DNA of 64,000 nt from Rhodococcus opacus (GCF_012396235.1 NZ_JAAXPA010000023.1:62001-126000); one strand, 5' to 3'; shown: positions 17,557 to 25,840, counted from the stretch's first letter. The notes: generated by a model not told the origin, from the sequence alone. Numbers and translations are program-made.

Positions 17557-17876
17557 AAGACGTCGTCCGCATCAACGGCTGCCAACGGCCCGACCCGATG
17601 AAATCCACGCGACATCGCCGCCGGGATGTTTTGGTCGGTCACCAACCGTGCTCTTGTCCTATACGAGAGCAGACTTGAGCTGGACCGCTCGGGCTGAATC
17701 ACGATCGGACCAGGTTCTGTCTGGAGGCCGGTTGTCACGGTGTCCGATAGTGGTCCGAGTTCCGATACCTCGAACGCGGGTACCAGCTCCCATGCTGGCG
17801 ATGGAGGCAGGCATCAGCCCAAAGCCTTGGCAGGACATCCGCCGAGGCCGAGTCACCACCGGCTAGGGGTTGCTCA
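17557..17876. other. 320-bp stretch with no supported gene
   Basis: No frame on either strand gives a convincing protein, and I see no RNA gene or strong hairpin. Confidence 0.3.
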
Positions 17877-18140
17877 CTATGTGCCCGATTGGTACTTCAT
17901 CATCCCGGCAGTGATTCTTCGACTAGCCTCCCCCATCCTGGCGCTCCACTCTGGGGCCTCAGCTGCGAGTTCGTCGCTCACCTCGACGGTGTCGTCACCG
18001 TCGTACTCCTCGATGCGGGAACACGCCTTGGCGAGGCTCCCTCGCATCGTCGACCGATCCTCTCCCTCGAGCAGGAACACCTCAGGTGCTAGTTCGACGG
18101 CCAGATGTCCCTCGACTCGGTGGGTAGCTCTCATCCTCAT
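17877..18140 (-). CDS. Small acidic hypothetical protein
   Basis: An 87-residue acidic protein (MRMRATHRVEGHLAVELAPE at the start; DDTVEVSDELAAEAPEW in the middle). The composition is more protein-like than any other frame here. ATG 18140 or ATG 18134 could be the start; no strong ribosome site. Family unknown. Confidence 0.4.
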   Translation of the reverse strand: MRMRATHRVEGHLAVELAPEVFLLEGEDRSTMRGSLAKACSRIEEYDGDDTVEVSDELAAEAPEWSARMGEASRRITAGMMKYQSGT

Positions 18141-18252
18141 CTACGGATTATCGCAGGTCAGACTAGGTAAATGCAAAGAGGTGGACGGGTGTTTCGGGCC
18201 CAGGCACCCCAGGGGTATCCCCCCTCCACCCCCATCTAGACCGGGTGGTTAT

Positions 18253-18296
18253 GCGGTTGAGGAATCCGATGCCGTGGCATCGGATTCCTCAACCGC
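18253..18296. repeat. 44-bp near-perfect palindrome
   Basis: A perfect 21-bp inverted repeat (18253-18273 and 18276-18296) with only 2 bases between the arms. It lies in the 310-bp gap before the DUF732 gene and is not followed by a T-run on either strand. A palindrome this long with almost no loop is more likely a protein-binding or recombination site, or a transcription-blocking cruciform, than an ordinary terminator. Confidence 0.75.
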
Positions 18297-18450
18297 GGTC
18301 TCGCCAGTACAGACTCCAGGTCTTCGTGGCCTTGGTGTAGCGCAGCCGGGCAATCGGCACCACCCGGTCAGAGAGGGGCCGGGGAGGGCATCCCCCTGGG
18401 TGCCTATACCCTCGCGACCTGGGGTCGGTCCTCGGTCCTACGATGTGCCG

Positions 18451-18864
18451 ATGCAGACTGAAGACACCGGGACCACGGCAGCCCCAGAGGAACCGGTGAC
18501 CGCACAGCCATCCGACACCAAGGGGCGTGTCGTGTTCGCTCTGGCCGTGGTCGTCGCTGTCGGCGTCGGATTGGCTGGCGCGTTCGGCGGCGATGGCCCG
18601 CCACCCCCACCCCCACCCCCAGACGAAGACGCGTACGTCGACGCGCTCTTCACTTCCAAATGGGACGTGCTACTTCCCAAGCGGCCGTTCATCGAGCAGG
18701 GCTACGCGGCCTGCGAACTGCTGCGCTCTGGCCACACGGAAGAAGAGGCGACACTTACAATGTGGGACCGGCACCCTCGCACAGACGGCATACCGGAGGA
18801 GGTGCGGAAAAGGTACCGGCAACAGACCCTGGCCGCCCACAAACACCTCTGTCCGGACGCTTGA
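18451..18864 (+). CDS. DUF732-type exported/membrane-anchored protein
   Basis: A 137-residue protein. One hydrophobic segment at about 28-45 (VVFALAVVVAVGVGLAGAF) is followed by a run of prolines and then the DUF732 domain common in mycobacteria and relatives: AYVDALF, then GYAACELLRSGHTEEEAT and a C-terminal cysteine that can pair with the first. It probably sits on the outside of the cell. Function of the family is unknown. ATG 18451 gives the expected length. Confidence 0.65.
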   Translation: MQTEDTGTTAAPEEPVTAQPSDTKGRVVFALAVVVAVGVGLAGAFGGDGPPPPPPPPDEDAYVDALFTSKWDVLLPKRPFIEQGYAACELLRSGHTEEEATLTMWDRHPRTDGIPEEVRKRYRQQTLAAHKHLCPDA

Positions 18865-18938
18865 ACTGCACAGAACGTCCGCCGACTGAACGAGAAGTGC
18901 GCGGAGCCACAACGGACTCCGGGCTCCCGAATTCAGTT

Positions 18939-19555
18939 TTACCCGTATGGGTTTAGATCGGCAGCATCGTGCAGGCGCACGATGCCCGCCGGGTTGGCGA
19001 ACCCGAACCCGACACGGGATACGGCGCGGATCTGGGTTGCATCCGACCGAACGCGGCATCGGTGGACGTGGTGACCGTGGTGCCCTTGCGGCGAACGGTC
19101 ATCACCTGCGAGGAGTCCAGCGCCCAGGCGTTGCCAGCGGTGGACCGCCGGGGAGATCAGAGCGATCAGACCGGCGAGCTTGATTCCGTCGTCCACGGTC
19201 TCGAGGAGACTCTGGTTCGAGCCGGTCGCGGTCTTGGCCTTCGACAGCGCCAGGGCCATGTCAGGGGCGAGGACGATATGGGTCACTCGGCACCCTGGGC
19301 CATCGCCTGCGACTTCGCGTCGTGGACGTAGTCGAGCGTGGTCCAGCCAGCCCCGGTGTCGACGACCTGGACACCTGCGACCGAGAGGAGACCGCTCGGG
19401 CCGTTGGTGACGGTGTTGCCGAAGAACGCGCCATCGACCTTCTTGTGACGGATCCTGACGAGATGGTGAGATTCCCGCACTGAGATGGTGTCGAGAAACC
19501 GCAGGCCAACTCCGTCGCCAACTGACAAGTCGGGCGAAAACCTACACCGAGTCAT
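18939..19555 (-). pseudogene. Broken phage major capsid gene (HK97-like, probable)
   Basis: Read on the - strand, three frames can be joined into one capsid-like sequence. The first frame gives FFGNTVTNGPSGLLSVAGVQ and ends at 19283. A second, overlapping by GTGA, gives VTHIVLAPDMALALSKAKTA and LAGLIALISPAVH. A third then gives NAWALDSSQVMTVRRKGTTV, and the second frame resumes with IRAVSRVGFGFANPAGIVRL. The order 'GLL...GVQ', 'AWALD...VMTVRRKG' and 'VGFGFANPAGIVRLHDA' fits the end of HK97-fold major capsid proteins. Two or three frameshifts mean it is not functional. I infer capsid identity from pattern recognition; it marks an old prophage remnant. Confidence 0.45.
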
Positions 19556-19589
19556 ACCCATGAGTCTCCCGGGAGAATCCGCTCCCGCC

Positions 19590-19842
19590 CTATTTTCCCG
19601 GACCGATACGCCGCTTGTGCAGGTCAACAAGGCGGTCGGACAGGGCGGCGGCGTCGCGCAGGATGTCGGCTACCAGGAGTTCGCGCCTGCGCTCGACGGC
19701 CGCACGGACGGTGCCGACGAGCTCGTCGCGTCGGTGGGTCGCCTCGGCGATGTGGGCGAGGACATGGTCGGGGCCAAGGTGGCGCTCATGAGCGGCCCCG
19801 TAGCCGTGAGCCGAGCTGGAAGGCCCCGTCGAAGACGTCGTA
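19590..19842 (-). pseudogene. Helical gene fragment, probably frameshifted end of the next gene
   Basis: The - strand frame ending at TAG 19590-19592 encodes a convincing helical protein (HERHLGPDHVLAHIAEATHR, RDELVGTVRAAVERRRELLV, DILRDAAALSDRLVDLHKRR) but has no start codon of its own before an upstream stop. It overlaps the 3' end of the 151-codon ORF in the -1/+1 frame, so it may be the original C-terminus of that protein cut off by a one-base change, or a second gene that lost its start. Confidence 0.35.
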
Positions 19843-20241
19843 AACCTCGTTCAATGCCCGCTGCGTATCGGCGAGTCGGTCAATGGTCTCGGCGACCGCG
19901 ACGGCGCCGTTCATGGCTGGGCCGAGCTCGTCGACGTCGACCTGCTCGGGGTCGAGTTTGCCGTACTCCTCGTACAGCTCCCGGACGCGGCGCATCAGTT
20001 GGAGCAGGTCGTCGCGGGCCTTTCCGACCTCCTCGTTCAGGTCGGCCGGCGCATTCTCGTCGGTCATGCGATCACTCCCTCGGTTGAAGCTGGCGGGCAT
20101 ATCGTGCAGGCGGCCCGCCCGCCAGCACTGGGCCAGCATCATGCGACGGGTGTAGAGCTCGGCGGGCAGGTAGGGGTTGGTGGCGTCGAGGATGCGGGAC
20201 TGGGCGACGCCGAGCTCGTAGGCCGCTCTGTAGGCGTTCAC
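19786..20241 (-). CDS. Acidic helical hypothetical protein
   Basis: A 151-codon ORF whose GTG start overlaps the stop of the upstream HTH gene (GTGA). Inside it ATG 20067 has GAGGGAG 9 bases upstream and could start a 93-residue protein (MTDENAPADLNEEVGKARDD, LLQLMRRVRELYEEYGKLD). Both may be used. The long form begins with MNAYRAAYELGVAQSRILDA. The sequence is helical and acidic; no family recognised. The frame seems to have been cut short at its 3' end (see the fragment at 19,590-19,842). Confidence 0.45.
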   Translation of the reverse strand: MNAYRAAYELGVAQSRILDATNPYLPAELYTRRMMLAQCWRAGRLHDMPASFNRGSDRMTDENAPADLNEEVGKARDDLLQLMRRVRELYEEYGKLDPEQVDVDELGPAMNGAVAVAETIDRLADTQRALNEVYDVFDGAFQLGSRLRGRS

Positions 20242-20468
20242 ACCGTCACCTGCGTATCGTCGGCGAGGTAGCGGTAGACGGTTGCCCGGGAGACGCCGAG
20301 CGACCTACCCACCTCAGCGGCCGAGAGGCCCTGTACACGCAGCTCAAGGGCACGCGCGGCGTCGGACGTGTCGACGCGTCGGATCACTGAGACCCACGCT
20401 CCCAAACCGACGGTGTTCCGGCTATCCGCCTCTGCCAGGTCCGCCAGCGCGATCAGCGACTGTGACAC
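20238..20468 (-). CDS. Small HTH (resolvase-type) DNA-binding protein
   Basis: A 76-residue protein with a classical helix-turn-helix GLSAAEVGRSLGVSRATVYR YL-type segment (quoted with a break) close to the C-terminus, like the HTH_7 domain of resolvases and of small plasmid regulators. GTG 20468 has AGAGGA about 6 bases upstream; the in-frame ATG 20486 lacks a ribosome site. It probably regulates itself and the overlapping downstream gene. Confidence 0.6.
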   Translation of the reverse strand: MSQSLIALADLAEADSRNTVGLGAWVSVIRRVDTSDAARALELRVQGLSAAEVGRSLGVSRATVYRYLADDTQVTV

Positions 20469-20871
20469 AGAAAGTCCTCTATCCATCGGGCGGCCAAGTC
20501 CGAACCCCGTCCACTATCGCGCATCACGTCGAATTACGTGAGGGGAAGTCTCACCCAGGACCAGAGAGGTCGAGGTCAGGTACGTGCAGGACGGGGTGCT
20601 GGCAGTGCTGTACCCCGGCGCGATCCTGGGTCTCGGCGTCGTGTGCAGCCTCTGGGGAGAGGATCCACACGAGCGCCGCCGACCTTTCGGGGCGTGAGCG
20701 TATCGGGCTTCTGGTTTCTGTCGCGGAACCGGCGGTGCTACCAGCCGAGCGCGAACCAGTCGACTTCGCGCAGGGCTGTCTCGATGCGGGTGGCTTCCCG
20801 AGCGATTTCGGCGGGGCGTTCGATGGCTCGAACCCTGGATTGTGTGACTCCCGGCGATATTTGGCACGGTG
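20469..20871. other. 400-bp gap with two coding scraps
   Basis: On the + strand a 37-codon ORF from GTG 20584 to TGA 20697 encodes a short hydrophobic peptide (VLAVLYPGAILGLGVVCSLW) after AGGTCAGG, possibly a small membrane protein. On the - strand a frame ending at 20738-20740 encodes IERPAEIAREATRIETALRE then VDWFALGW, which looks like the end of a lost helical gene with no start. Neither is strong enough to call a gene. Confidence 0.3.
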
Positions 20872-21288
20872 TCAGGGGACCGTCCAGACACCGGCGCCGG
20901 GCGTGCTGGCGAGCATCCGGTATCCCGGCCCATCGGCGGGAATCGTGGCCACGGCGACCACCGTCCCGGAACCGGTCTCGACCGATGTGCCGTAGCGGTT
21001 GTCGAGGTATGCGACACCCGCTGCACCGGTGGAGATGTTTCGCCAGTGGACGTGGACACCGGTGTACGGCCCGAGGCGGGTCACTCCCGGGGTGTCAGTG
21101 TCGGTAGTGGCGGTCAGGTAGAAGTAGCCCGAGCTCGGGAGTCCGGTCACACCGACGCTGAGACCGGCAACAGGAATGGGGAAGACACTGTCGATCGGTG
21201 CGGCGGCGGCCGGCTGTGCCGCGAGAAGCAGCGCTGCACCGGCTCCAGCGACGACGGATGCTCGGCGTAGACGGTGACGTGGTCTCAT
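20872..21288 (-). CDS. Small secreted protein with signal peptide
   Basis: A 138-residue protein with a typical signal peptide: arginine-rich start (MRPRHRLRR), hydrophobic core (VVAGAGAALLLAA) and an alanine-rich cleavage region near residue 30 (AAAAP). The mature part is beta-rich (GYFYLTATTDTDTPGV, VAYLDNRYGTSVETGSGTVV). GGGAGG lies 9 bases before ATG 21288. Similar small secreted proteins occur in nocardioform actinobacteria; function unknown. Confidence 0.65.
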   Translation of the reverse strand: MRPRHRLRRASVVAGAGAALLLAAQPAAAAPIDSVFPIPVAGLSVGVTGLPSSGYFYLTATTDTDTPGVTRLGPYTGVHVHWRNISTGAAGVAYLDNRYGTSVETGSGTVVAVATIPADGPGYRMLASTPGAGVWTVP

Positions 21289-21839
21289 CGATGGACCTCC
21301 CTGCCTGGTGGCCCGCTCTCGGTTCCGACACCGACGCCAGCCAAAGGATGCTGTCAGCCTACGTCCGCACCGGGTGACCCGACCATGAATCACCTGGTCG
21401 AATCCATCCGGCGTCGACGAGCGTAGCTGCAATAGCCCGCCACCTTCGGCCGTCAGAACCGCGCCACTTATCGCTGAAGTCACAGCCTTTCGTGTTCGCA
21501 ATCGATGGTTCGCGAGACACCCCGAACCCGAGGGCGTTTCCCCAGGTCGTCGGTGCCACGTTTCCCGTACACGACTGACGCAACCGGTGAGGCACCTACT
21601 ACACCGCACCGCAATCCCCCTCCGTTACAAGGAGCCGCACTACTCAGAGGGCCGGTTAGGAGAACGGCCCAGATCGTGGTGGGGATCGGCATGGAGCCAC
21701 GTCACCGCGAGATCGGCACGTTGGTGCGCCACCGCGGCGCGAGTGGTCGGCTCATATCCGGAACTCCGTCGGGTGGTGAGATCCGTAGATCCGCATGTCC
21801 GCCTATCCGTCGCACCGTGCGAATCCGCCTCGGACACAG
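21289..21839. other. 550-bp stretch without a supported gene
   Basis: Upstream region of the secreted protein gene. No frame gives a convincing protein; one - strand scrap (RAAVAHQRADLAVTWLHADP, about 21,650-21,760) is protein-like but short and without start. No repeat or RNA gene seen. Confidence 0.3.
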
Positions 21840-22037
21840 TGCTCGGGCCGCGAGTTCACCAATGCCAGCGGAGCCGAGTTCAGTCTCGACGGCGAAGACG
21901 AAGGGGACGGTGACATCAATCCCGGCATCACACGCTCGACACGGGTGGTCTTCGACATCCCGATTGGGGCCGCGCCTATCGCCCTGGAAGTGCACGACTC
22001 GATGTTCTCGAACGGAGCAAGAGTGAGCTTCGGGTAA
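21840..22037 (+). pseudogene. C-terminal fragment of a DUF4352-like protein
   Basis: About 65 codons ending at TAA 22035-22037 read as the end of a DUF4352-type immunoglobulin-like domain: GREFTNASGAEFSLDG, DINPGITRSTRVVFDIP, then LEVHDSMFSNGARVSFG. The strand pattern 'NPG...VVFDIP...L.V.D..FS.GA.V..G' is characteristic. The N-terminal signal and first half are absent; the upstream part of the frame is not protein-like. It is a 5'-truncated remnant of a secreted lipoprotein gene. Confidence 0.45.
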
Positions 22038-22316
22038 GCCACGTCTTACGCGGTACTCATTGATCCATTTACTCGACCGATACCGCCGATCCCCACACGG
22101 TTCGTGCTGCCGGATCGGTGTCTCACGGATCTATGCGTCAGAAACAGTCGATTCCGGGACACTCGCCCGCGATCTCATACAAGTGCCTGTTGCCTGCCTC
22201 GACGATCGTCCTCATCCTGTTTGTTGCCAATCGCGCCCTATCGTGTTGGAGCTGCCCTTGTTACGGTCGTCCCGAGTGGGGCGAGGCGTCCGCCCCGCCC
22301 CCGTCTCCGGGAGTTC

Positions 22317-23480
22317 CTAGTGGGCACCTACCAGTTCGTACGGTGTTGATTCGGATTTCTCGCTGCCGTTGTCCGTTGCCTCATCGGTAAGTGGGAGTGG
22401 CGGGGTACGGAATCCGGCGTCAACTGCGAGGTCTTTGGCCTTGTTGTATCGGCGCAGTGCAGTGCTCGCCCACTTCTCCCCTGTTGCCTCCGCAAGTGCT
22501 GCGAACGTTGCGTCTGGTTGCTCGATCTTCAGTCGGGCGGTCTCCTTGACCATCGGATCGAGCTTGCTCGACTCGATGAAGGCGAGCAGATATTCAGTGG
22601 TTTGCAGTTCGTCCGGCAACACCGAGGTCTCTGTCTCCGCCGTTGCGAGCTCGTTGCGCGCAATGTCCTGATCGTCGGCAACGGACTCTGCAACGACATC
22701 ATCTTCATCAGCGCAACCGTCAACGCGGGTTGTCCCGGCCTCTGCAATGTCGTCGTTCATTGCATCAGGCGACGTTCGTACTCTCGCAACCTGAGTCTCT
22801 GCGGCACCGCCATAGACGCCAGCATTACTTGCATTACCAGCATTCATGTCATTAATGGCGAAACTGTGCATGCCGTTGCGGTCGGGGATGACCTGCGGGT
22901 TTAGCCGAGAGCTGACTGTGCCTGCGTTGCCTCGCTCCTCGTCCGCCCTGCTGGTGATGTCGTTGCATAGGGCGTTGTACTCGGTGTGTGCTGTACCGAT
23001 TGCCTTGATGAGGATGCCGACACCATGGGTGAATGCCAGCACCAGCAACGGCGGAATGATCGCAATGAGCGACGCGCCTGTCGGCGTCAGCGGTGTGAAG
23101 CCCAGGTCGATGCCGGCCGCGACGTTGCGGGCAGCTTCTTCCCCGGCTCGGCGGGCATGGTAAGCGTTGCCGAACACACTGATGAAGACCACTACGACGG
23201 CGAGCCAGAGGAAGAACCGCTTTCCTGTCGCGCGGCCACTGATCTTGCTCAGCGCAACAACCGCGATCGTTGCGCCGAGGATTGCGCCGTCGACGATGGC
23301 CGGGAAGATCCAGGTGAGGTAGTGCGGGATCCCGGCTTGCAACGCGAGGTCGCGTTGCACGGCAAAGGACAACACAAAGGCCCCTGTGGTGATGCCAATT
23401 GCAATGGAAATCGCAACGATCAGAGCCGCAATCAGCGCGCGGACCTGGATTCGTGCTGCTCGAATACTAAGGTCATTCAT
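22317..23480 (-). CDS. DUF2637-type membrane protein with DNA-binding-like tail
   Basis: A 387-residue protein. Four membrane helices fill the first 170 residues (IAALIVAISIAIGITTGAFV-type segments, about 15-35, 45-75, 85-105 and 140-165), as in the DUF2637 proteins of actinobacterial plasmids. A long acidic linker follows, then a C-terminal helical domain (ATFAALAEATGEKWASTALR, about 335-355) that looks like a small HTH. The linker includes NDMNAGNASNAG, encoded by the same 9-bp repeats found upstream of parA. ATG 23480 has GGAAGGAAG upstream. It is third in the parA operon, after a hairpin (23516-23548). It may tie the plasmid or its partition complex to the membrane; this is inference. Confidence 0.7.
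   Translation of the reverse strand: MNDLSIRAARIQVRALIAALIVAISIAIGITTGAFVLSFAVQRDLALQAGIPHYLTWIFPAIVDGAILGATIAVVALSKISGRATGKRFFLWLAVVVVFISVFGNAYHARRAGEEAARNVAAGIDLGFTPLTPTGASLIAIIPPLLVLAFTHGVGILIKAIGTAHTEYNALCNDITSRADEERGNAGTVSSRLNPQVIPDRNGMHSFAINDMNAGNASNAGVYGGAAETQVARVRTSPDAMNDDIAEAGTTRVDGCADEDDVVAESVADDQDIARNELATAETETSVLPDELQTTEYLLAFIESSKLDPMVKETARLKIEQPDATFAALAEATGEKWASTALRRYNKAKDLAVDAGFRTPPLPLTDEATDNGSEKSESTPYELVGAH
22818..22853. repeat. Four tandem 9-bp repeats inside the DUF2637 gene
   Basis: On the + strand four phased 9-mers (GCCAGCATT, ACTTGCATT, ACCAGCATT, CATGTCATT) follow one another from 22818 to 22853. They share the form NNN-NGC/GTC-ATT with the array upstream of parA at about 24,931-25,083. 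Finding the same motif on both sides of the partition genes suggests a binding site. Confidence 0.6.
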
Positions 23481-23515
23481 GACTGGTCTTCCTTCCACGG
23501 GGTACCGGTCGGAAC

Positions 23516-23548
23516 GAGGCCCCTGCCGACCCAAACGGCAGGGGCCTC
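23516..23548 (-). terminator. Intercistronic hairpin without T-run
   Basis: A perfect 13-bp inverted repeat (23516-23528 and 23536-23548) with a 7-base loop, between the RHH gene stop and the DUF2637 start on the - strand. It has no T-run; likely a partial terminator or processing site that lowers expression of the membrane protein relative to the partition pair. Confidence 0.6.
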
Positions 23549-23557
23549 ATCTCTTTG

Positions 23558-23950
23558 CTAGTCAGCGAGCGGACGGCCAGGTGGGAGGGGCTTGTCCTCC
23601 CCCTCAAACGCGTTGCCGTCGTTGTGTTGCGCGGCGCGGCGCTGTGTTGCGTCGGCGAGCGCCTTCTCCACGAAGTGCGACCAGTTGCGGTCGGCCTCGG
23701 CGGACTGCGTTGCTTTGAATGCCAGGCGCGCTTCTTTCAGGACGTCTGGGGCGATGTAGACGGTTGTCGGTTTGTTGCTCGGCTTCTTCTCCGGTTCGGC
23801 CGGCTGTTGCGCGGCCGCAGCCGTCGATGCCAGATCCGTTGCAGCCTTGTTGCGTTGTCTCCTCAGTGCTGACACATCGGGGGTCGCAGCTCGCGCGGAC
23901 GCCCCAGGTCGCGGCGGCAGCCCCGTGATAGCTCGATCCGTTGCACTCAC
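23558..23950 (-). CDS. Ribbon-helix-helix partner of ParA (ParB/ParG-like)
   Basis: A 130-residue protein. A flexible basic N-terminus is followed at about 58-110 by a ribbon-helix-helix-like core: KPTTVYIAPDVLKEARLAFK forms the strand and first helix, and NWSHFVEKALADATQRR the second. Its GTG start overlaps the parA stop (GTGA at 23947-23950). Small RHH proteins encoded just after parA are centromere-binding proteins that load ParA and often repress the operon. Its likely targets are the 9-bp repeats. The coding sequence is unusually dense in GTTGC. Confidence 0.7.
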   Translation of the reverse strand: MSATDRAITGLPPRPGASARAATPDVSALRRQRNKAATDLASTAAAAQQPAEPEKKPSNKPTTVYIAPDVLKEARLAFKATQSAEADRNWSHFVEKALADATQRRAAQHNDGNAFEGEDKPLPPGRPLAD

Positions 23951-24897
23951 GATGCCGCCACCTCCGCGGCCTCGGCCTCAGTGATGCGTTGCACCATCTC
24001 TTGGCATACGGCCAGCAAGTCCGCGGCGACCTCTTTCGCGCTTTTTGGTGCGTGTTCCTGGGCCTTGGCACTGCCGCGGACGACTTCGTACCACTTCGGT
24101 CCGCTCTGGACGACGTCGTCGAGCTCATGGACCAGCACTCCCCGCTCCCGGATTGCGAGTGCTGTGGCTTCTGAATGCCTCACCATCTTCTCGAACACGA
24201 CGTCGTCGGCGTCCCCACCGAACGCCGTGGCGATTCCTTCACGAGCCGTTCTCTGTACGGACGTGGAGTTCGCGCCGACACCGACGAGGACAACGCCGAG
24301 GAGGTCCAGCTCCTCGTTGACGTCCATGACCGAGGTGAGGCGGGCCGCGACGGCTGCCATGCCTTTGCGGCTCGACCCGTCTGTCTTCGTCGGGACGAGC
24401 AGCCACTTTGCGGCCGCAGCGGCAGCAGTTTGCAGTGTCTCGTCGCCGGGAGGGCAGTCGATGAGCACCATGTCGTACTCGCCTGCCAGCGGCGCCAGAG
24501 CCGTCGCAAGGGCTAACTTGGCACCTAGCGGGTCTTTCGTCGCTTTCGAGGCCAGCGCGGCGGTAGCCATCGACAGATGCGTTCCGCCCGGGATGATGTC
24601 GAGGTTGGGACGAATATCGCGGACCGGGGTGATTGGATCACCGAACGATAGAGCCTGCGCGAGATTTTTGCCCTCGTCGTCGATCTCGCCGTACGTGTAG
24701 CCGAGATCCTCCGCAATATTGCCCTGCGGGTCGAGATCGACGAGAAGGACCTTGTAACCAGACTCGGCCAGCAAACCAGAGATGTTCGCGGCCAGGGTCG
24801 TCTTGAACACTCCCCCCTTCCCGTTGATTACTGCGGTGACTCGATGCAACGCGACCGCATCGCGTTGCGGGACTACGTGCGTGCGAGGTGGTGGCAT
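23947..24897 (-). CDS. parA: ParA plasmid partition ATPase
   Basis: A 316-residue ParA/MinD-type ATPase. The deviant Walker A motif KGGVFKTT lies at about 27-34, with the signature lysine near its start, and LLVDLDPQGN at 51-60 and IDCPPGD further on give the other nucleotide-binding parts. ParA moves plasmid copies apart by ATP-driven binding to the nucleoid. ATG 24897 is preferred: AAGGGAG lies 7 bases upstream, while the longer reading frame upstream runs through the repeat array and is not real protein. The overlapping downstream gene encodes its RHH partner. Confidence 0.9.
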   Translation of the reverse strand: MPPPRTHVVPQRDAVALHRVTAVINGKGGVFKTTLAANISGLLAESGYKVLLVDLDPQGNIAEDLGYTYGEIDDEGKNLAQALSFGDPITPVRDIRPNLDIIPGGTHLSMATAALASKATKDPLGAKLALATALAPLAGEYDMVLIDCPPGDETLQTAAAAAAKWLLVPTKTDGSSRKGMAAVAARLTSVMDVNEELDLLGVVLVGVGANSTSVQRTAREGIATAFGGDADDVVFEKMVRHSEATALAIRERGVLVHELDDVVQSGPKWYEVVRGSAKAQEHAPKSAKEVAADLLAVCQEMVQRITEAEAAEVAAS

Positions 24898-24930
24898 CGG
24901 TGTCTCCCTTGTTGTCCCGGAGCGGGTTTC

Positions 24931-25083
24931 ACTGTTAATGCTGGCATTGCCATCAATGATGGCTATTGCCGCAACGCCAGGATTACCTGCGCTGCAGGTG
25001 TTGCAGGTGTTACCAGCGTTGCTGGTATTGCCCATGTTACCGGCAACGCAGTCATTGCAAGCATTACTGTCATTCCCGGCGTG
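24931..25083. repeat. 9-bp repeat array upstream of parA (centromere/operator candidate)
   Basis: From 24994 to 25083 the + strand is an unbroken series of ten 9-mers, for example GCAGGTGTT, GCAGGTGTT, ACCAGCGTT, GCTGGTATT, GCAGTCATT, GCAAGCATT, ACTGTCATT. Looser units (GCTGGCATT, GCCATCAAT) extend back to 24931 with one or two phase shifts. The form is roughly RCN-RGY-RTT. It lies directly upstream of parA, where plasmid centromeres and operators bound by RHH proteins are found. Confidence 0.6.
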
Positions 25084-25840
25084 TCGCCCTGCCAGTAATA
25101 CCGGCAATGCTTTTATACAGGTCAGAGCGCCTATGCTGGCATTGCTTTCATTACCTGCACAGATCCCTCATGCACGCCGGAAGTAATACTTGTTTTGCAT
25201 GCAATGCTGGCACTTCGTGCGCAACGAGTGGGGCATCAGCTTCCGAGGTGCTCAGACTGTTGCATCGGCAAGCTTTGCCAGCATTAACGGCAAAGCTTGG
25301 AATCCGGCTATTGCAAGGAACACTGGCGCAACGTCCGGCCGTTGCGTTGCCGCGTTGCAGTACGTCATCCTGTTGCGCCACGGCCCCATGTTGCGTTGCC
25401 TGCCGTGATTGAGCCGGAGAGCGCCTGACCGCCAAACAGGCCGCCGCCGCCGAAGCTATTCCTGCGGCGAAACCCCGACGCCTGCCAACGGGTGCGGAAA
25501 CCAATCTTTTGGGCCAGTTACCCTTGGAGGCACCCCTCAGAGGAGGGGCGTCCTCGATCCTGTTGCTTCGGTTCGAGTCGCATCGCAGTCGCGGCGTCCG
25601 AGTTCCGCACTGCGCAATCGGGGCTACATCGACGGGTTGAGATGCCAAACACCACGCTGCCGTCCTCGTTCGACGTTGAGACACCTCGGGAAACCTCGTC
25701 AGAGTCGGAGACTGGTGACTGCGTACGGCCACAGCGCGATTTCAAGGGTCGCTCCGTTCTCGTCGCGCCCCACCTCGGACTCTCGAGCGCAGTAGGCACG
25801 CTGGCGAGATGCCTGCTCGGGCACCCCGCCGACCACCGGT
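25084..25840. other. Gene-free stretch upstream of parA with GCAAT/GTTGC-rich sequence
   Basis: No frame gives a convincing protein in these 750 bp. The first 330 bp continue with scattered motifs of the same kind as the parA array (CAATGC, CATTAC, GTAATAC, GTTGC), ending in a cluster of GTTGC around 25,320-25,410. The last 420 bp have ordinary high-GC sequence with nothing I can name. The parA promoter probably lies nearer to 24,900. Confidence 0.4.

Noticed and set aside
24898-25107. N-terminal extension of ParA by 70 residues (Asn/Ala/Cys-rich)
   Set aside because: The extension is produced by the 9-bp repeat array read as codons; the ATG at 24897 has a proper ribosome site and ParA proteins start shortly before the P-loop.
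24931-25410. CRISPR array
   Set aside because: The repeats are 9 bp, contiguous and degenerate, without spacers, and no cas genes are in the window.
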